NCBI GenBank assembly: GCA_019915135.1
Contig: JAHLMK010000001.1
Coordinates: 5,456,001-5,520,000 of the forward strand
Length of the DNA stretch: 64,000 bases
Reading direction: 5' to 3'
From: Strobilurus pachycystidiatus
Lineage: Eukaryota; Basidiomycota; Agaricomycetes; Agaricales; Physalacriaceae
Part shown: in pieces, positions 32,501-45,125 of the stretch
Position numbering within the stretch: position 1 is the stretch's first letter
How the letters are laid out: each line of letters opens with the position of its first letter
Notes under the pieces: model-generated
What the model saw: only the letters and a program-made list of their open reading frames with translations
Database searches by the model: none
Told to the model about the DNA's origin: nothing
Made by a program: the position numbers and the translations under genes

Positions 32501-33784
32501 GGTCGACAGTGGTACTAATAACCCATTCCAGCCCCAGCTCCGATAACGTTGCGGGCTACATCGAACGAAGTCGAGTAGAACGTGGACATACCATTGGACC
32601 CCGGATATTCCATACCGGCGATGTCATCTACGGAGGCGGAGCACCTGGTCTTCATCAGGATGTTGTGACAATGGAAGAAGCGCACTCGGCGCTGATCCGG
32701 CTGAAGGCTGAAGGAGGGCCTATAAGTACGTCGTATAAGAACTATCAGCTGCCATCACGGTGCGTGCGGAATCTCGTAAAGTGACGAGAGGGCAGGGGTG
32801 CTGAGTGCTTCGAACAGGGCAGCCCGTCAGCGCATGTTACTGGCTGCTCGGAATCTGAGCATGCTGTGCGTGCCGGAGGGTGGGATGAACATCGATTGGG
32901 ACTTGACTTACATCTTGGATGGTGAGCGTGGTGGACCTTGCTTGTGCTTCGACGATGCTAAGTTTATCATAGGCATGACTACCGTGGAGCATGCTATTCC
33001 TATCCCGGTGCTCTACGATGATGTCCTCACGCTGTATGCTATGAGTGGAACAGGCGCATCTCCGACGCATTTGGTCAACTATGGTGGTGCATTTGGGGAA
33101 CAGATGATATGGGCTGAAGATGATGTGCCCAATGTGCCAAAGTAGGTCTCCGAGTTGGTGCCTTCAGCTTGATCCTCACTGAACGTACTTCACTTAGACT
33201 CAGGCGGTTTACTCGACATGACATTCTTGAGGGATTGACCGAATCGACGTCGAGACCACTTTCATGTAAGATTCTTGAACGTTTTCGATCTGTTCGCCGC
33301 TAACAATTGTTCTTTAGCTTACCAATTCCTCAACACATCAGCGTCCGTGGCTAAGATGGTTGACATGGGCCTCAAAACGTTCATTGGCGCACACGGTGAA
33401 CCGCCACTTGGTCTTAACTACCACGGGGAGCTATACTTTGCCTCCCTTGGCGGCTTGAGCAATTATCAAGTACGTGGTGTCTCCCTTTTCAGGATAATGA
33501 CTCTGCGTGAAGCTAACCTGCGCGTCATCCAGGTGTACCAAGCAGCGACGTCTCATGCCGCCCAGACTCTCGGTCTCTTTTCGTCGCTTGGGTCTCTAAG
33601 TCCTGGCAAGCTTGCCGACTTCGTGGTCTTCGAGCCGGGCGTTGATATCCTTGGCGGACGGATGCCCGAGTCCATCAAGATCGCGTATGTTGCTCGAGGC
33701 GGGCGGATATGGGAGGCAGAGACGATGACGGAATTGTGGCCCGTGAAAGGGAGGACGCAGAATATGCCCCCGCTCAATCCGTGA
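29541..33784 (+). CDS. Amidohydrolase-family protein with N-terminal beta-propeller
   Basis: Starts at ATG 29541. A hydrophobic stretch (LKAALLLSTATLLSLLGRL, residues ~30-48) may be a signal anchor. The next ~650 residues read like a TolB/WD40-type propeller (YDSDPRFSPEGDRMLFRSDA, PSFSFSPDDSAVIIWAAGHI). The amidohydrolase part follows: a composite-domain strand (VIVNATLLTMETGD), the metal-binding FITPGFIDMHAHW with its HxH pair, YGVTTLHNPSSDNVAGY, GMTTVEHAIPIPVL, GAHGEPPLGLNYHGELYF and LSPGKLADFVVF. It ends KGRTQNMPPLNP and TGA. About ten introns keep frame (for example CAC AA to C CCC near 32476-32530 restores TTLHNPS). About 1,150 residues. The substrate is unknown; imidazolonepropionase- or peptidase-related enzymes share this layout. 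A broken copy lies inverted at 49982-51451. Confidence 0.85.
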
Positions 33785-35692
33785 TGTTGAACTTTCCGTA
33801 CTTGATGAAATCTTTGTTCTGTGACTTTTGTATCGCATGAATGGAGCTAAGTAGGAGAGCTACTAGGTATGGATGGGTGCTTGTAGGATCATACCGGGTC
33901 ATCAACAATCGAAGGGCCGACTACGGTGGTTTCTATTGAAGTACATGTGGAGACTCTGTTTATTGTTGATCTTATTCGAACGACACCCTCAAGCGAGTCC
34001 GTGGCGTGCGTCCCCGAAAGGTATACCATCAACATCAACCGCCTGTGAAAATGATCTACATCCACAATAAGAGACGCCTCGTTGTTGACTTGATAGGAGG
34101 GGTGTGGTAAGTCGTGGTGAAAGAGAGCTTGATTTTTCACTTTGGACGTGAACTAGGCTCGATTAGCATCAAATCGGGTTCCTGCTTAGTGCCATTTACT
34201 CGCCGTAGTAGTCCTTCCTATCGTTTATAGTGCCAGGACCAAACGCCGCGAGCGATAATGCTAAAGCTTCCCGAAGGATGCAAGATCAAAGAAAGCTTCT
34301 ACATACCCGATGCGACTGCTCGTTAGTAGGTTTGACCAATCCGGCGACCTAAAACGACGGGCGTATCTCCGCGGGTGAAAAGGGCTGGGTGGGAACTCCT
34401 GCACCCTCCAAGACAAAAAGGCGCACGGATTCGGAAGATGCGTCAACTATCAGCGGAGATGCGTCCCTCGACATACAATCATCCGCCCCGCCCGAGATCG
34501 GGCCGGATCCCCGAGGGTGAACGAATGTGGCGTAACTGAATGGGAGGTGTCATCACCCCCTGCGATATCACAGACGGGGTGCAGGCTTTAGGTTTTTGTA
34601 TTAGCGGGGTTGGCAGCTTCCGGGACCCAAGCAATCGAACAAGGGTGTGAAATCAATGAGGGGATGGCATGGGACGATGGTATACAGTAGAGCAATGTTA
34701 TGAAGATGCTGTCGAGATTGCTATGGTGAGAGACAGACGATCAGAACTTCCATAATCAGCAATATATAGGGCCGTGGGTAGACGACAGCCATTTTGAGGC
34801 GGCTTGTGAGGAGGACTCGGTGACGGCAGTCTAGACGCGGAAGACGGAAAAGAGCGACGTTGAGGCGGTCTTTGTTATAAGGTTCGACAGCGATTCTCGA
34901 ATTAGAACAAAGCGAGACATGAGGCGTCTATAAGTATGGCTCCTTTTAGGCGGGCGGTGAGTGCCATGTCCCACAGCGCCGAGTAGAGACACGACATCTA
35001 GACAAGAAGGTATTGAATGTGGTATATAATGGGAGGAACACGTCTCACGGAATTTTACCGCTTCGGTGCATCGACAGACCCTGTCAGATGGCGATTTGAT
35101 CAGACGATACGAAGCAGCAGTGCTGATACAGCCACAGTATGGCCCGCAGCGTGGGAGGAATGGAGCATTGGGCATTTCATTGGACGTCAGCTGGGGCCTC
35201 ACGAGATTGATATCCCAAGAAGGCGAAGGCAACAGCTTCCTTGAGATGAGAGCAATCACATTCGAAGCGGTGGCGTGTGGACCGCGAGGCAAGTGTGTGA
35301 CAGCGATATGTTAAGGATCGCGCCGGATATGGCACTGGTATGAGTAAAAGAACAGGTGGCTGGCCATGCGAGGGCCGCGTTGCAAGCTGTTGGAAGACTG
35401 CTCAGTAAGTATGGGGAAGTGAAGGTTAAGTGTAAGGCATGACAGTTGGAATCAAACAGGAGAGATAGACAGAGGGCAAGCAAGATGGACGGGCGGGTGT
35501 TACCGTCCGGACATAAGCGACCGGCTGCGTGGGAAGTTTCGACGCCCATAAAAGGGCAAAGAGAGCAGGCTCGTGTCGACTTTGTTTGACCCCACGCTGT
35601 ACCGTACTTGCCTGCGTCTGATCGTGTAGTATTCGCCTTGAATATTCGCGTTTATTCGCAGATTAATTGCCTGGCCGCCTTCGCCTCTCGCC
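33785..35692. other. Intergenic, no gene recognised
   Basis: Holds the 3' untranslated part of the amidohydrolase gene and the promoter of the gene at 35693. Short frames on both strands (for example minus 34831-35292) have no coding character that I can support. Just before 35693 the sequence is pyrimidine-rich. Confidence 0.5.
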
Positions 35693-38102
35693 ATGCTCAA
35701 GCAGAAGCTCTCTTCTTTCACGATGAATGACTCGGCGGACGCGGGCCGCCCAAAGTCGGGCCATCCGCGCCCATCCACGTCGCGTGCGCCGCCGGATCCG
35801 CCAGTGGACGGGTCCATGCCGCCGTCGGACGAGCCTCGGGACCGAAAACCGCACACAAACGGCGTCCAGCCGGCGTATTCACTTACGCCCGGTCCGACAA
35901 AGCAGCCTTACTATCCCGCCATTCGTTTTGTTGAGCAGCACAACGACGTGGCAATGCCCCAGGTCCGTGTCCATCCTCCTTTCCGCCATATTTTGCTCAC
36001 GGATGCGCAGTCGCCAGCGCCAGGCATGCCACCGCGGACAAACCCCATACCAGCCACAGCAGGCCCCGCGAAAAAGCCGCTCCCACCACCAGCAGTAAAG
36101 CCAGAGTCGCCGCCAGAGCCCAACGGACATCTACGCGCACTGCCCAGGACGCGCATCGATACCAATGCCATCGCACGACCCCACGGATCCATCACGCAGC
36201 CCCAAGAGGTGTGTCGCGCTGAATACCCGCGTTATCTTCCGTTAATCATTCAATTCCCAGCGGCCTATGAACTTGATACCCTCCACTGCGCTTAATTACC
36301 AGTACGACAATGCCCAGGCCCACTCGCACGCCCCATCTCCGCCAGTCGCGGATCGACGACAATCACATCCCATTGAAACATCGGCCACACGTCCCCCTCT
36401 ACCCCATCCCTCGCGCAGGCCTTCCGACCAGGCTCCTCCTCAGACTCCCGTCGGTTCTTCTCCTAACCATCCATCGCCACCCTTCCTGCTCAATACCCAT
36501 AATGACCTTTCCGAGTTGCAAAAGGTCACCACCGCTGCTATAGCCCCTGTCCAAGCCCTCTTCGAGAGCGCGTGGAACACCAATGTGCAGATGGTACATA
36601 CGCAGCTCGCTCGTCTCTACGACGATAGAGAGAACAAGCATCGTGTTGACGTAGCTCACCTGGAAGCTAATACTGACAGACTGCGACGAGAACGGGATGA
36701 AGCGAGACTTTACGCCAACAAGATTCACGCAGATTTGGACGAACTCAAGCAGCATGCTCGTAATCTCGAGGCAGAAATCCTCCGCTTTCGCCAGAGACAA
36801 ATTCAAAAGTCTTCTCCCTCTACTTCCGTTAAGCGTGAGGAGCCTCCTACCCCCAATTCTGGACATCCAGAGATGGATCCGCATCGGCAACCGCACGACC
36901 AGTCAACGTTGAGAACCATCAGGCTCTCGCCTTCACCCGATTCACACCCCTCGAAAATGTTCAGCCACTCTATCCATTCCCCTCATCTCCAAGATATGTC
37001 CTCTCCGTTCGGGCGTCCGCCATCCTCGCACTCGGTTCACTCTCCGCCTGTCAATCGCCCTCCGACGCGCGAAAACCGCTTCCAGAGAGAACGAGAAGCA
37101 GGCGCTATGGTTGCTAGGCAGGATTCATCGTCTTCTCACTCATCGAGGCGTATGGAGTATTTCGATCACCCATCCGTTCACGGAAGTCTCCATCCACTTG
37201 CACCGCGTCCACTCGCACAAAAGCCCATGCCCCTCCCCCAGCCTTTGCGCCAGAATTCTGATGGTGATCATCCTATGGGTCGTCTCTCCCCTTCTATGTC
37301 TCCTCCCCAGCCTCGGCTGCAGCCTCAGTCCCAGCACTCGCTGCCTCGGTTCGCGACTCTCGATCTCCCAGCGCTGAAAACCTCTCCTGCTCCTCAAGTC
37401 GACAACAGCACGCGCTCCTTCAAGCGGAGTCGTGCCGCCTATGAGGGTGAGGCCGAAGGTGGTTCCACTTTATCGTCGTCATCCGTAAAGGTGACGAAGA
37501 CCTCTCATCAGGACACGCCACAAAATCATAGTAGACCACCTTCTCGCGCACCGTCATTGAAGGAAGAACCTGAAGAGGGGGAAGTTGACACTGCACCCGA
37601 TGCCACACCCAGTACCGCAGGCGGAGTGGACAGCGACAAAGAGCAATGCCCTCCTGACAAACCGCCACCAAATTCCTCGCCGCCGATGCAGGGACGTACC
37701 GCTGTCGAGCCGCCAAATCCAGCGCCTGCGCCGACCTTTGGCCTCGTCCGTATCCAGCCCTCACCCCTTGGTCCCAGCTCTGCGCCCAACTCGACGACGA
37801 CAGCGAAACCTGAGCCGCCGCCCGCTGCGCCAGAGAAGAAGGGACTGGGGATTAAGCACCTGAACCTGCTGTACGAGCAGCGGAACCAGGAGTATATATG
37901 CCGGATGTGTCTGAACCAGATCCCGCGCCCGACGCCCGTGCGCTTCCCGCTGGCGACGCCGTGGCTGGAGCTTGTGAAGCACTGCGAGGAGCAGCATGCG
38001 AGTGCATGCCAGGAGATGGAGCGCCTTGGGACGGGCAGCCTCGCGGAGATGAGTGTCCGGCAGAGGAAGATGGGCTTGGCTGGTGCTAATAACAAGAAAT
38101 GA
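35693..38102 (+). CDS. Proline-rich nuclear-type protein with coiled coil and C-terminal zinc finger
   Basis: Exon 1 runs from ATG 35693 (context CGCCATGC) to 36208. One phase-0 intron (GTGTGT to CCCAG, 36209-36260) leads to exon 2, ending at TGA 38100-38102, about 785 residues in all. Residues ~1-260 are proline-rich and disordered. A coiled coil follows (VTTAAIAPVQALFESAWN through LDELKQHARNLEAEILRFRQ). Then comes a long Ser/Pro/His low-complexity region with KR basic patches and acidic KEEPEEGEVDT. A C-terminal Cys/His motif (YICRMCLNQ, LVKHCEEQHASAC) looks like a degenerate C2H2 finger. The layout suggests a transcription or chromatin cofactor; this is inference. No homolog was named. The gene appears intact. 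Confidence 0.8.
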
Positions 38103-39083
38103 TATGTGAGCAGTGGCTCTTTCGTTTTGTATATTCGTTCGTCTTTGTGTTTTTTTGTGTACCAATAGCGCTCTGTATCGCGACTCCTCACCCTTGTTGT
38201 ATCCGTAGTATATTGCTGTTGGCTATGGACTTTTTTGTCGTTCCATGTATAGAGTATCTATTTAGCATACTATGCTTCATGTAACAGTTTCTATCTTTAT
38301 GGTATGGTCATGTATATTCTGATTTTTTGCGACGATTTGATGCCTATCGATGCGATGCTCTCATCCTACGGCGTGGGAGGTGGTCAACGGAAGAATCGTA
38401 ATGACGAAGGAGGTACCTCCATAGGTTTCATTGCAATCAACGGTATGTAAGTAGCGTAAGTCGAGTCGTAACATCAACCTCAAGCATCCAAACATGATAT
38501 CATTGTTGTCTTATCGCGGAAAGTTTTCAGCGAGTTTCCCATGGGGGCCGTCTTCTAGCCATTCAATGATTCAGCGCAGTAACCTTCGCTTCTCCAGTCG
38601 ATCTATTCGATGTGGCGCACCTCGGTTACAGTATGGGCCGGCGGCACCGGTAAATAATCCGGCTATCTGAACTGGGCAGGAGAAGTAACCGCATCTTTTC
38701 TTCTGACCATTTCTGACGCGATGTCAAGACAAATTGTTGAGTCCCTCGGTTCTGGTTCAATTGATTCATAAATGCTGATATAATTTGGCTCACCAAAATG
38801 TAATATTCAGGCCTTTCTCTCCTCCAAGATATTGCCAAGCTTGCCTGAGGTCTTTGTGATCCACCTGCTTCGTTTTCCTTGGTCCGCCGCCCATTGCTTG
38901 AACGAATGAACATGTTGCGACTGTGCCGTGCATGTCGATGACCATATGAGAGCGGCATCTGCTATCGATTCTTCTGTTGATAATCGCCAGGACTCCCAGA
39001 TAGCGTCCTGCTCGAATGAAAGCCGACAGCATGGCCAACTCCAGTTCTCAGCTACTCTACTCGAGGCCGCATTCAAATATTCC
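38103..39083. other. Intergenic, no gene recognised
   Basis: T-rich 3' untranslated sequence of the preceding gene to about 38340, then sequence without coding character up to the transporter start. Confidence 0.5.
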
Positions 39084-40820
39084 ATGTCTGGCAGCGAAGA
39101 TGGCCATCATGACCTGTCCTCGGAGACCGAGGTGTCGGCATCCTATTGTACTTATACCTACTCATATCTGTTTCGTCCTCCGAGTCGCCCCAGCTTTTCG
39201 CTCTTCATGTTTGGGTTCAGAGTAAACGCGGACCCCACTCAGGACGATGAGGAGGTCAAGCTGCCAAAGACCTCGTCGATGGTCATCATCCTAATGGCGA
39301 ACTTGCTTTTGCAGGTATAGTTTTAGTCGCTTAGCCGTGAACGACTGATCGGCGATTGATAGATGTCGTTCTTTGTTATTGTCTCGTCCTCTAATGAGTA
39401 CGTCGAATACATGGGAGGCGATTCGACGTTTGCTGGTGTAGTCGTCGGTATCCCGACTGTTTTCTCTGGACTCACGCTTTTACCCCTCATGAAATTTGAC
39501 CACGGTACTGCCGTTGCTCGTACCTCCATACTTACATCATGTTCACTCTTTAGTCCAGGCCACTACAAGCTCCCTCTGCATATCAGTTGCGCCGCGTCGA
39601 TTGTCGGCCATGTCCTATATGCTTTGGCGTACAAGGCCCAGTTTCTGTACCTCATTCTCATCGGAAGAATGGTCGGCGGAATCGCATTCTCTATGCAAGT
39701 TCACGCAGGTTTCATCTCTTGTCTGCATCTCAACTAAATGCAGGTGGATGTACTGCAAGCGATACTGCTCAGACGGACGAATAGTTGGCATTCGGCGGCG
39801 CACCACCTTGGCCAGCTGCTTGGTATTTGGTCAAGGTATTCTCTTGATATCGCGGATACTATCGGTGACTTGTTATTGATGACCTTCGTCCCAGGTCTCG
39901 GCATGAGCGCCGGTCCATTCTTTGGAGGACTTCTTACCAAGATGAACACTTCCAATACGATCTTCAACGGCTACACAAGTCCGGAATGGATCATGGCCGT
40001 CATCTGGGGCTTCTTCTGGATTTGCGTCTATGTGTGGTTCGAAGACGTCGACGACGACTCGAACTACAAGCTCTCCAGACTGGCTATACATTCACTTTCC
40101 CTTACGATTGTGATTCCTTTGGACAACATACACGGTGGAATGTCCTTGAATTCTGATTCGGACGCGACACTGGTATCTCCCCGAAAGATGACAGCTTCTC
40201 AGTGGGGTGTCATTGTCTGCATGTGCTGGCTCGCCATGACCTGTTTCTTCGTCCTCGGTATGGCTCTGTGGGTACTTTCTCCATCATAAAACTCATGGAC
40301 GACAGGTGCCTGGGAATTGAACATACCCGTGTACTTCGCGACGCTCCAACTGTCGCCATTCAACGCCGGCAACTTTATCGCACTCGGGGGAATCATCACC
40401 TTCCCGTTCTTGATGGTGAACTTGCTCCTGGCGCGCCGTACGGAGGACCGGCACATTCTTCTGTCAGGCGTGTCGATTGGGCTCTGCGGCTTGATCATAT
40501 TCTTGGCTCTGCTGGAGGCTAAGCGGGTCACATATTGGACCATGTTCGTTTGCTGGTGGTTGGTCGCGCTTGGCTTCAATCTTGCGAGTACGGTGACCGT
40601 CAGTTTGCTAAGCAAACAGCTCCCACAAGCATGGAATACCCGGACGTCCCTTGCTATTCAATACAGCAACTATGCCGGCAGGGTCTGTGGCGCAGTGTGG
40701 GGAGGAAGCGGATTTGACATTGGTATGAAGATGTATACGGGGCTGGAGATTGTCATCGTTGGGATTGGGGTGATATTCTACACCGCATCTTGGAAAAAGT
40801 TAAAAACGAAGACTGGTTGA
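39084..40820 (+). CDS. Major facilitator superfamily transporter
   Basis: Starts at ATG 39084 (MSGSEDGHHDLSSETE), with an intron before 39230. A cytosolic acidic N-terminus leads to the first membrane helix (SSMVIILMANLLLQ). Later exons give EYMGGDSTFAGVVVGIPTVF, GHYKLPLHISCAASIVGHVL, YLILIGRMVGGIAFSM, MYCKRYCSDGRIVGIRRRTT (the basic loop after helices 3-4), GMSAGPFFGGLLTKMN, and after a hydrophilic central loop VIVCMCWLAMTCFFVLG, PVYFATLQLSPFNAGNFIAL, SLAIQYSNYAGRVCGAVWGG and a last helix ending KKLKTKTG, TGA. It resembles the MFSD8-like/general-substrate group of basidiomycete MFS proteins. The substrate is unknown. About seven introns; those checked (39321, 39507, 40259) keep frame. The first intron border is uncertain. 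Confidence 0.85.
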
Positions 40821-42081
40821 CTCAATCGATCCTTTTCACCGCTCGGCGAAAGAAATCAGTAGTTATCGAAAGCGCAGCTCGAAACCCACGGTTTCGTTCT
40901 ATGTTTCCAGGATGGTAAAGAAACTGCACTTAACATGAATACGGAGAATGCCACACCAGAGTTAAGAGGAACAAACATGTACGTCAACGAGGATCGGGTT
41001 TCTCGCACCAGAGCGAGTCCTTACGCCGTTGATGCTGAAAGGTAGTGAGTCATCTGGGGAGCATGATATTGTGTATTGACAGTGAGGAGCATCGAGTACC
41101 TGCGCACCTAATGGTCGGCCCAGACCGTCTTGCGTCGACGCGACGGAATGTAGTAGCGTTGCACTAGTCCTTTGGGTGGATAGGTGATTGGGCGTCAGGT
41201 AATTTTTTCAACGAGCCAGATTGACGATACGCAGGAAGAATGCTCACCAATGGGGTAAACAGCGCCGTTGGAGGTTGGCGTTGACGCCATAGCAGACTCG
41301 GAGTCGAAGGGCCTTCAGGCGTGCAGAATCCTTGTCTCAAGTTGCTGATGCTTGGTTTTTTTCCCAAAGGATGTCTTACGAGCGCCCCACCACCTTGTGT
41401 GTGGCGGACCCTGACTCTGAAGCGTGAGTCGGTCTGAATTGGTGCGGCAGAATGAATGCGGTTCCTCTCCCATAGAACTTGAACGTCATCTAAAACTCAC
41501 TCAAGCTATGAGTCTGAACTATCAATATCACAGTACTTTCGAGCTCATGCACAGGATACGTACGTACGTGGCGGCTCAGACTCGAATCGACCTCGATGGT
41601 CTTGGGAACTCGGCAATCCAGTCGTGACTAGTAGCGCTATTTGCACAACCTGATTCTAGTCACACTCTGCGCTGCCGAGCTTTGCTACTCTACGTTCGAA
41701 TATGATCCCCAGATAGTGAGCTGGCGTGCGTTCAGTAACGCCATTTGCACAAGCTGATTCTTGTCACACCCTGTGCTGCCGAAGCTTTGTTACTGTACTT
41801 GCTTGGAATATGATAGCGAGCTGGCTCGCGTCTAGGCTCAACGATCCGAGCCTCCGACGCGTTACCTTCTCCCAAGCAAATGATCGCAATACCGTCTCAT
41901 ATCAGGCAACGGCTCACACAGCTCGGATCCTGCCGCAAGAATCCTTAATGAAAACTCTTCATTTGCGGCTCTGAGTCTTGTCGGATTCGATATGCCTCGT
42001 CAAAGCGGGGCTTGCATGCGAGCGGAATCAAAATTGGACTCGCACAGTCGGATGGTAAACGAGTACACAGTGTCATTCGTG
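40821..42081. other. Intergenic with 104-base tandem duplication
   Basis: No coding frame was recognised. The 104-base repeat listed separately lies in the middle. The left end is downstream of the transporter and the right end downstream of the SET gene. Confidence 0.6.
41630..41835. repeat. 104-base tandem duplication
   Basis: ATTTGCACAA starts at 41639 and at 41743. Each copy continues through TGATTCT-GTCACAC-CTG-GCTGCCGA, GCTTTG-TACT, GAATATGAT and GAGCTGGC-CGCG with scattered differences. There are two copies, about 80 percent alike, with no shared reading frame. Confidence 0.85.
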
Positions 42082-45000
42082 TCACGTCATCCATCCACAG
42101 CACTTCCTCGTCCCACATTTACACTTCGTAGCGCCTTTCGGTCTCGGTATCTGCTCCCCCTTCTTCGTCCTCGGCTGGTAATCGAACGTGAACTCCTCGC
42201 GTGGCCGGATGTACTTCAGTGCTGTGAACACTATGTATGGGCTGTTCATCTACGAACACGCAACTCAACGCGTCAGCTAGTGAAAAAGACGGAAAGAAAA
42301 GCAAAGAAAAAGGGCGTACATCGGGCCGGGGTATAGAATCATACGTGGCGAGGTATGTAGCGACGTTGGGGTCGCATGAGTGGCTGTCGAGTATGTCTCA
42401 GGATTCATAAGAGATAGAGTAGAAGAGGAAGTTCACGTACTTCATGAACCGCGTCCAATTCCCGCAATGGAAGGAATCGACGCTGAGCTTGCGCAGGTTG
42501 TCGTCGTCATCCGCATCAGGACCCTCGAGCCAGTCCAAGTCGAACACATAGTCCTGATTTGACAGGCGCCGCGTCGTCTCTCGTTCCCTATAACGAGGAG
42601 ATCAATATCTACGAGTCTTTTCCTTCGGAAGTACTGCACTTACATTAACATCCTGAAATGATTTTAGTTCGATGCATAGAGACCATCAGGACACTCACCC
42701 GGTATATATCCCAAGGACATAGCCCCGATGAACCCCAACGGAAGAGCGAGCACCCCACCCACACCCTCGGTTCGTCTTGAAAATCTCAATGGGTATCTCG
42801 CGCGGTCGTTGCGCCACGCGATTGGGGCATGACATGTCACAGGCGCAATACTAAGATGATCAGAATCAGCATCTCTCCATATGAATTTTCGTGCACAGAG
42901 GAAGATCAAGAGCGAACCTTATTACACTCAACCACGCAGATGGCGTCAATGAGAGAGTCGATGTGGAAGGCAAACTTGTTCTGTCGATTGATTGGAACAG
43001 ATCGGGAAAGGACGAAGAACAGAGGAATACCGACATGTTCATACGCAAACACTCTCGTCTGCGACACCTTCCCCTTCGCGGTTTTCCTCCTAATCTCCCA
43101 GTTGACACCATCTTGTTGGCAATCACAATCGGCCGCGCGAGTACACGTCTTATGCGTACAATAAGTGAACACATTCTTAGATTCCTCGTCCGGATTGAGC
43201 GCTAGGTCCTCAGCGCTAAAACGAAAGATTAGCATAGAGACGATGGGATAGAAGGTCTGGATGCTCACTAGACATATTTGTTCTCGATGTACTCAAAGTC
43301 CTTGGGAAGGTCACTAGGAAGTTCCTCCTCGTCGAAATCATTGACAAAAGTGATTGGAGCAGCGCCGGATTCCGCGGCTATTGAGCTCCATATCCTTGCC
43401 CGGATGATGGCTCGCGTCTCGATTTTTACTTCCGCGGCACTTGTCGGGAGAGGATCCCGGATGAGCAATTCGTCCTCGCTAGACTGAGCTTGTGGCTCTG
43501 CTTTGACGCGCTGAATCGACTTGTGTCGAAGAGGCACTCTAACAAGAGCTTAGTGAGATCAACTACAACAAAATGGAACCTTACAAAAGCTCTTCGACTA
43601 TGGATTCACTTGAGCTTTCATCATCAACCATGATATAGTCCGTTGAATTCGGATTGGGAGGAAGTCTAGACGATGCAGCTGTGATCTGCATAGTCTTGAT
43701 GAGAGGGCCAGAGTGATGTTTATCTTGTCGTCGAGGCAGTGAAGGTGGTGGTTGTGTGGGTATGCTAGAGACAGACGGGGAATCCGGCACATGCAAGAAT
43801 TGGCGCAGTGGGTCAGGCGAGGGCGAGCTACTGACATGTCGCGGACGCTCTCGAGGGCGTGTAGGTACACCGGTACTGACTGGAGCAGTCTTCAACGATT
43901 TGCGCGCAGTACCCATTGGCTTTGATGATGCACTGGTAGATATGCTGTGCTCACTGGTTCTCAAGGACTTGCGCGCCGTTGACGATCGGGCACGATCCAG
44001 TTGAGGCGGAGGTATGGTAGACTCCAGCGTCACAGCCGACGTGGATTTAGGTGAACGGTCCACCGGTCGCTTCGAGGCTGGCTCTTGAGTTGGGTTGATC
44101 CGAGGACGTTTTGGCTCTGGCGTGCTGGGAGTTGTGGACAGCTTTCGAGGTCGACCTCTCGGTCGTTTTGGCTCTGGCGTGCTGGGAGCAGTGGACAAAT
44201 TGCGAGGCCGACCTCTAGGCCGCTTTGGCTCTGGGGTGCTGGGACTCGCTGTGGACACCTTTCGAGGTCGCCCTCTCGGCCGTTTTGGCGGAGACTCTGA
44301 AGCCAAGGGAGAGTCAGATGCCGAGCTATCGCGGGCGGCTCGCTGTGAGCGCAGTCGGGCCCTGGATGAGCTGTCGTCTTCTGAACTGCTGGGTGACGGG
44401 GCTGCCTTCCGCTTCAGATTCGACGGACCGGCGGTAGGTTGCTGATACGGACGCGAGCTCGGGCCGGCAGAGGCGCTGCTGGTGGCTCTCGACATTGGCC
44501 TGGTGCTGCCGGTGGACGAAGTCGTGCTAGCTGGCACCGAGTCAAGCGATCGAGGAAACCGTCGCGGTAGAGGCACAGGACTGGGATCGCGCATTGCCTC
44601 GTCCGATGCCGACAAGTCAGACTCTGAGACGGATGAAGCGTCGGAGATGTCCAATTTCTTCAATTTTCTATTTAGTCGCTGGTCGAGCGTGTGCTTCTGG
44701 AGTTTCTCCGTGTACGCCTGCGCGCGTAACCGCGTCCGGTCGTTGACGATGTCACGAGATCCCCAGAGTTCGATGTCGGCCGAGCCGTCGGCCATCTCTT
44801 CGCGCCGTTTCGCCTGAGCCTCGTCGTAGTCGGCGATAGTACGCGCTGGGATCTGCTCCTCTTGCCAGGTATTGTTGGCGCCGTCCTTTGCGGATTTCCA
44901 GTCTTTCCATTTGATCTGTTGGTCGTTACATGGAAGTATGGGCTCGTAAATGCAACGCACCTCGTGCCGAATCTCCCCACCATGCCCAACTTCTTCACTT

Positions 45001-45125
45001 GCAATCACGAATTCATATTCGCCGCCGTCCTGACCGTCCTCCGCAATCTCTGGCGACGGTGAGCGCGAGGGATACACTATGGACGTGTCACTGTCGTCGT
45101 CAATGACGGCCAAGCGGGAAGACAT
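42082..45125 (-). CDS. clr4-like: Chromodomain / AT-hook / SET histone H3K9 methyltransferase (Clr4/SUV39 type)
   Basis: Starts at ATG 45123-45125. Residues ~35-95 form a chromodomain: [15 protein letters not shown], then after a 48-base intron [21 protein letters not shown] serine-rich disordered region carries three full AT-hook-type repeats with core KRPRGRPRK. After a phase-2 intron (43571) come [16 protein letters not shown] and [14 protein letters not shown]. Pre-SET cysteines follow ([27 protein letters not shown]), then [30 protein letters not shown], a 9-base exon (42644-42652), [12 protein letters not shown] joined to [12 protein letters not shown], and EEFTFDYQP. The post-SET motif [13 protein letters not shown] ends at TGA 42082-42084. 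About 850 residues. It would place H3K9 methyl marks for heterochromatin. The catalytic NHSCDPN and FDY motifs are intact. AT-hooks in this class are unusual to my knowledge. Confidence 0.9.
44107..44290. repeat. 57-base coding minisatellite encoding AT-hook repeats
   Basis: Starts of CGYTTTGGC at 44107, 44164, 44221 and 44281 mark 57-57-60 base units. On the minus strand each unit encodes 19-20 residues with KRPRGRPR at its core followed by a Ser/Thr/Pro linker. Unit length is a multiple of three, so copy-number change would not break the frame. Confidence 0.9.
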
